Source: JANYJJ01 sp043749975 (lineage in GTDB: Bacteria > Pseudomonadota > Gammaproteobacteria > Burkholderiales > Burkholderiaceae_C). From it: a stretch of DNA of 17,290 nt. The notes below the pieces were generated by a model, which saw only the letters and a program-made list of their open reading frames with translations, searched no databases and was not told where the DNA came from. The position numbers and the translations under genes were made by a program. The stretch is taken from positions 1 through 17,290 of the forward strand of contig JAYVCL010000314.1 in the NCBI GenBank assembly GCA_043749975.1, in the 5' to 3' direction. This document shows positions 14,462 to 17,290 of the stretch, one piece after another. Each line of letters starts with the position of its first letter. Within the stretch, counting starts at the first letter, position 1.

Positions 14462-15604
14462 ATGCCCCGCCCGATCGAAGCGCTGATTCACACGCACGCC
14501 CTGGCGCACAACCTGCGGCGCGCACGCACCGCCGCGCCGGATGCCAGAGTATGGGCGGTCATCAAGGCCAACGCCTACGGCCACGGCATCGCACGCGCCT
14601 ACGCGGGCTTGCAGGCGACCGACGGTTTTGCCCTGCTCGACCTGAGCGAGGCGCAGGTCTTGCGCGAGCTGGGCTGGCGCGGCCCCATCCTGTTGCTCGA
14701 AGGCTGCTTCGACGCGCGCGACCTGGAAACCTGCTCTCGCCTCGACCTGTGGCACACCGTTCATCACGAGGCGCAAATCGACTGGCTGGCCAAGCACAAG
14801 ACACACACGCCCCAGCAGGTGTTCCTGAAGCTGAACAGCGGCATGAACCGCCTTGGCTTCACGCCCCAGACCTACCGCAGCGCATGGCTTCGGCTGTCGG
14901 GGCTGACGCAGGTGGAGGGCATCACGCTGATGACGCACTTCGCGAATGCTGACACTTCGGCCGACACCTCCGCCAGCACCGTCGACAGCGGCGCGCACGG
15001 CATCGCCGATCAGCTCGCCGTGTTCGAGTCGGCTGCCAGCACACTGCCCGGCGACCGCTCGCTGTGCAACAGCGCGGCCACGCTGCGCTTCGGGGCTGAG
15101 CATGCGCGCGAGCACGCCATGTGCGCCGACTGGGTGCGCCCGGGGATCATGTTGTACGGGTCGTCACCTGACTTTCCAGCTCACTCGATGAGCGACTGGA
15201 AGTTGCAGCCGGCGATGACACTGCGCACCGAAATCATCGCCGTGCAAGACCTCGCAGCCGGCGCTGCGGTGGGCTACGGCAGCGCCTTCACCGCCGAGCG
15301 CGCCATGCGCATCGGCGTGGCGGCCTGTGGCTACGCCGACGGCTACCCGCGCGCGGCCCCCACCGGCACACCGGTGCTGGTGGGCGGCATGCGCACACGG
15401 CTGGTGGGCCGGGTGTCGATGGACATGGTGACCGTCGATCTGACGCCGATGCCTGGGGCGGGCGTGGGCAGTGAAGTCACCCTGTGGGGCTGCGGGCCGA
15501 ACGACTCGGTGCTGCCGATCGACGAGGTGGCGCAGCCCGCTGGCACGGTGGGCTACGAGCTGATGTGCGCGCTGGCACTGCGCGTGCCGACCCGCACGGC
15601 GTGA
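14462..15604 (+). CDS. alr: Alanine racemase
   Basis: A 380-residue PLP-dependent alanine racemase that supplies D-alanine for peptidoglycan. PLP Lys35 is in VWAVIKANAYGHG, Lys123 is in FLKLNSGMNRLGF (the position that is carbamylated in the family), and the second catalytic base Tyr272 is in GAAVGYGSAFTAE. GYADGYPR, GRVSMDM and GSEVTLWG are further landmarks. A 12-base in-frame duplication at 14951-14974 gives DTSADTSA in the loop after THFANA. The start ATG 14462 (MPRPIEALIHTHAL) is the family start; the frame extends to 14402 without homology, and the ribosome-binding site is weak. It is followed after six bases by arfB. Constitutive Alr and catabolic DadX cannot be told apart, but no dadA is adjacent, favouring alr. 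Confidence 0.94.
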   Translation: MPRPIEALIHTHALAHNLRRARTAAPDARVWAVIKANAYGHGIARAYAGLQATDGFALLDLSEAQVLRELGWRGPILLLEGCFDARDLETCSRLDLWHTVHHEAQIDWLAKHKTHTPQQVFLKLNSGMNRLGFTPQTYRSAWLRLSGLTQVEGITLMTHFANADTSADTSASTVDSGAHGIADQLAVFESAASTLPGDRSLCNSAATLRFGAEHAREHAMCADWVRPGIMLYGSSPDFPAHSMSDWKLQPAMTLRTEIIAVQDLAAGAAVGYGSAFTAERAMRIGVAACGYADGYPRAAPTGTPVLVGGMRTRLVGRVSMDMVTVDLTPMPGAGVGSEVTLWGCGPNDSVLPIDEVAQPAGTVGYELMCALALRVPTRTA

Positions 15605-15610
15605 GCCTCG

Positions 15611-16024
15611 ATGAACACCGCTGAAACGGCCTGGCAAGTGCCAGAGGCCGAGGTCGAATTCAGCGCCATCCGCGCCCAGGGTGCGGGCGGGCAAAACGTC
15701 AACAAGGTGTCGAGCGCGGTGCATTTGCGCTTCGACATCCACGCCTCGTCACTGCCCGAGGCGATCAAGGAACGTTTGCTGGCGCTGCGCGACCAGCGCA
15801 TCACCGCCGAAGGCGTGGTGGTGATCAAGGCGCAGCGCACGCGCAGCCAGGACATGAACCGCGCCGACGCGCTGGCGCGCCTGCAGGAACTGGTCGACAC
15901 CGTGGCGGTGCCACCGCGCGTGAGACGCGCCACCAAGCCGACCTACGGTTCGCGCCAGCGCCGCCTCGAGGGCAAGAGCCAGCGCGCGCAGGTGAAGGCG
16001 ACGCGCGGCAAGGTGAGCGAGTAG
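15611..16024 (+). CDS. arfB: Ribosome-rescue peptidyl-tRNA hydrolase ArfB
   Basis: A 137-residue class I release-factor-like protein (ArfB/YaeJ) that frees ribosomes stalled on mRNAs lacking a stop codon. The catalytic GGQ is at residues 26-28 in RAQGAGGQNVNKVSSAV, the same position as in the E. coli protein. There is no codon-recognition domain. The basic C-terminal tail (about 104-135, rich in Arg/Lys: RRATKPTYGSRQRRLEGKSQ) is the part that enters the empty mRNA channel. Length is normal. It starts six bases after alr and is probably co-transcribed with it; radA follows 63 bases later. Confidence 0.94.
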   Translation: MNTAETAWQVPEAEVEFSAIRAQGAGGQNVNKVSSAVHLRFDIHASSLPEAIKERLLALRDQRITAEGVVVIKAQRTRSQDMNRADALARLQELVDTVAVPPRVRRATKPTYGSRQRRLEGKSQRAQVKATRGKVSE

Positions 16025-16087
16025 CGCGCCTTCCGGCTCGCTCGCCGGCGACAGGGAGTCCCGCATCAGTGCCCGCACAATCCCCGC

Positions 16088-17290
16088 ATGGCCAAAGAAA
16101 AGTCCGTCTACACCTGCAACGAATGCGGCGGCACGACCGCCAAATGGCTGGGCAAGTGCCCTCAATGCGATGCCTGGAACACGCTGATCGAAACCGCGGC
16201 CGAGGTCAGCGGCAGCGGCAAAAACCGCTACCAGTCGCTGGCCAAGACCCTGGCGGTGGCGACGTTGAGCGAGATCGAAGCGTCGGACGTGGACCGCCAG
16301 CCCACCGGCATCGACGAGCTGGACCGCGTGCTGGGCGGCGGCATCGTGGCCGGCGGCGTGGTGCTGATCGGCGGCGACCCGGGCATCGGAAAATCGACCC
16401 TGTTGTTGCAGGCGCTCGATTCGCTGTCGAAGAACCTGCGCACGCTCTACGTCACCGGCGAAGAGTCGGGCGCGCAGGTGGCGCTGCGCTCGCGCCGGCT
16501 CGGTCTGGGTGCGTCGCAGGTGCGCGTGCTGGCCGAAATTCAGCTTGAAAAAATCACCGCCAGCATCGCCGCCGAGAACCCGTCGGTGTGCGTGATCGAC
16601 TCGATCCAGACCGTCTACAGCGACCAGCTCAGTTCGGCCCCCGGTTCGGTGGCGCAGGTGCGCGAATGCGCGGCCCAGCTCACGCGCACCGCCAAAAGCA
16701 GCGGCACCAGCATCGTGCTGGTCGGCCACGTGACGAAGGACGGCGCGCTGGCCGGGCCGCGTGTGCTCGAACACATCGTCGACACGGTGCTGTATTTCGA
16801 GGGCGACACGCACAGCAGCTTTCGGCTCGTGCGCGCGATCAAGAACCGTTTCGGCGCGGTCAACGAGATCGGCGTCTTCGCGATGACCGAGCGCGGGCTG
16901 AAGGGCGTCAGCAACCCGAGCGCGATTTTTCTGTCCACGCACGGCGACCCGGTGCCGGGCTCGTGCGTGCTGGTGACGCTGGAAGGCACGCGCCCGCTGC
17001 TGGTCGAAATTCAGGCGCTGGTGGACAGCGGTGGTGCCAGCCCGCGCCGCCTCAGCGTGGGCCTGGACCGGGACCGCCTGGCCATGATGCTGGCCGTGCT
17101 GCACCGCCACGCCGGCATCGCCTGCGTCGACCAGGACGTGTTCGTCAACGCGGTCGGTGGCGTGCGCATCAGCGAACCCGCCGCCGACCTGGCGGTGATG
17201 CTGGCAATTCAGGGCAGCTTGCGCGGGCGGCCCTTGCCACGCGGTTTTTTTGCGTTCGGCGAGGTCGGTCTGGCGGGCGAAGTGCGGCCC
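16088..17290 (+). CDS. radA: DNA repair protein RadA (3' end outside window)
   Basis: The first 401 residues of RadA/Sms, a RecA-like ATPase that drives branch migration in recombinational repair. An N-terminal zinc finger has Cys10, Cys13, Cys24 and Cys27 (YTCNECGG and GKCPQCDAW). Walker A is GGDPGIGKST (about 97-106), with LYVTGEESGAQVALR after it and Walker B VCVIDSIQTVYS. The RadA-specific KNRFG motif is in IKNRFGAVNEIGVFAM. The C-terminal Lon-protease-like domain starts around residue 290 and is cut by the window edge; full-length members are about 455 residues, so roughly 50 are missing. The start ATG 16088 is set by the zinc finger; no strong ribosome-binding site precedes it. Confidence 0.96.
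   Translation, partial: MAKEKSVYTCNECGGTTAKWLGKCPQCDAWNTLIETAAEVSGSGKNRYQSLAKTLAVATLSEIEASDVDRQPTGIDELDRVLGGGIVAGGVVLIGGDPGIGKSTLLLQALDSLSKNLRTLYVTGEESGAQVALRSRRLGLGASQVRVLAEIQLEKITASIAAENPSVCVIDSIQTVYSDQLSSAPGSVAQVRECAAQLTRTAKSSGTSIVLVGHVTKDGALAGPRVLEHIVDTVLYFEGDTHSSFRLVRAIKNRFGAVNEIGVFAMTERGLKGVSNPSAIFLSTHGDPVPGSCVLVTLEGTRPLLVEIQALVDSGGASPRRLSVGLDRDRLAMMLAVLHRHAGIACVDQDVFVNAVGGVRISEPAADLAVMLAIQGSLRGRPLPRGFFAFGEVGLAGEVRP

Noticed and set aside
15749..17110. Long minus-strand open frame opposite arfB and radA
   Set aside because: It has no recognisable domain and lies across RadA zinc-finger and ATPase motifs read on the plus strand.
1..17290. CRISPR array, tRNA, rRNA or intact insertion sequence
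   Set aside because: No regularly spaced repeats with unique spacers, no cloverleaf-like stretch and no transposase reading were seen; the tandem arrays have no spacers.

Overview
This is a GC-rich (by eye about two thirds G+C), densely coding stretch from a betaproteobacterium, most likely of the order Burkholderiales (Comamonadaceae or a close relative). The evidence is the codon bias towards G/C in third positions, the lplT/alr/arfB/radA block at the right end, and the family of the amidase and peptide-transporter proteins. No rRNA, tRNA, CRISPR array or intact insertion sequence was seen.

Layout, left to right. Positions 1-254 hold a decayed, frameshifted piece of a PAS-domain sensor gene. 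Positions 288-5242 (minus strand) form a tight operon, transcribed right to left: two peptide-type ABC ATPases, a family 5 solute-binding protein and an amidase, with 4-base start/stop overlaps. A LysR-type regulator (5391-6299, plus) diverges from it across a 148-base region holding three tandem copies of a 10-base unit. Two small unrecognised membrane-protein genes follow on the plus strand (6439-7187), with codons unlike the surroundings. The two permeases that would complete the ABC importer lie beyond them (7247-9060, minus). The transporter is therefore split in two by opposite-strand genes. Upstream of the permeases on the same strand are an aromatic/aspartate-type aminotransferase and a glutathione-peroxidase-family gene (9197-10891).

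The rest holds a divergent response regulator with a degenerate receiver-like N-terminus and a canonical C-terminal receiver (11036-11926), a DMT/EamA exporter (12024-12929) and an LplT-type transporter (13006-14283), both minus. A plus-strand run follows: alanine racemase (14462-15604), ribosome-rescue hydrolase ArfB (15611-16024) and RadA (16088 to the window edge, incomplete).

How the genes work together: the importer parts (binding protein, two permeases, two ATPases) occur once each and probably make one complete peptide or amide-compound importer. The amidase would hydrolyse an imported amide, with LysR as the likely local regulator. The right end is housekeeping: cell wall and phospholipid maintenance, ribosome rescue and DNA repair.

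The most unusual signals are (1) the two-gene membrane module sitting inside the split transporter locus, and (2) three genes (permease 2, response regulator, lplT) whose last codons and stop codon are tandemly duplicated with periods of 29, 26 and 25 bases. None of these periods is a multiple of three, so the duplicated TGA codons fall in different reading frames. At lplT all three frames are covered.
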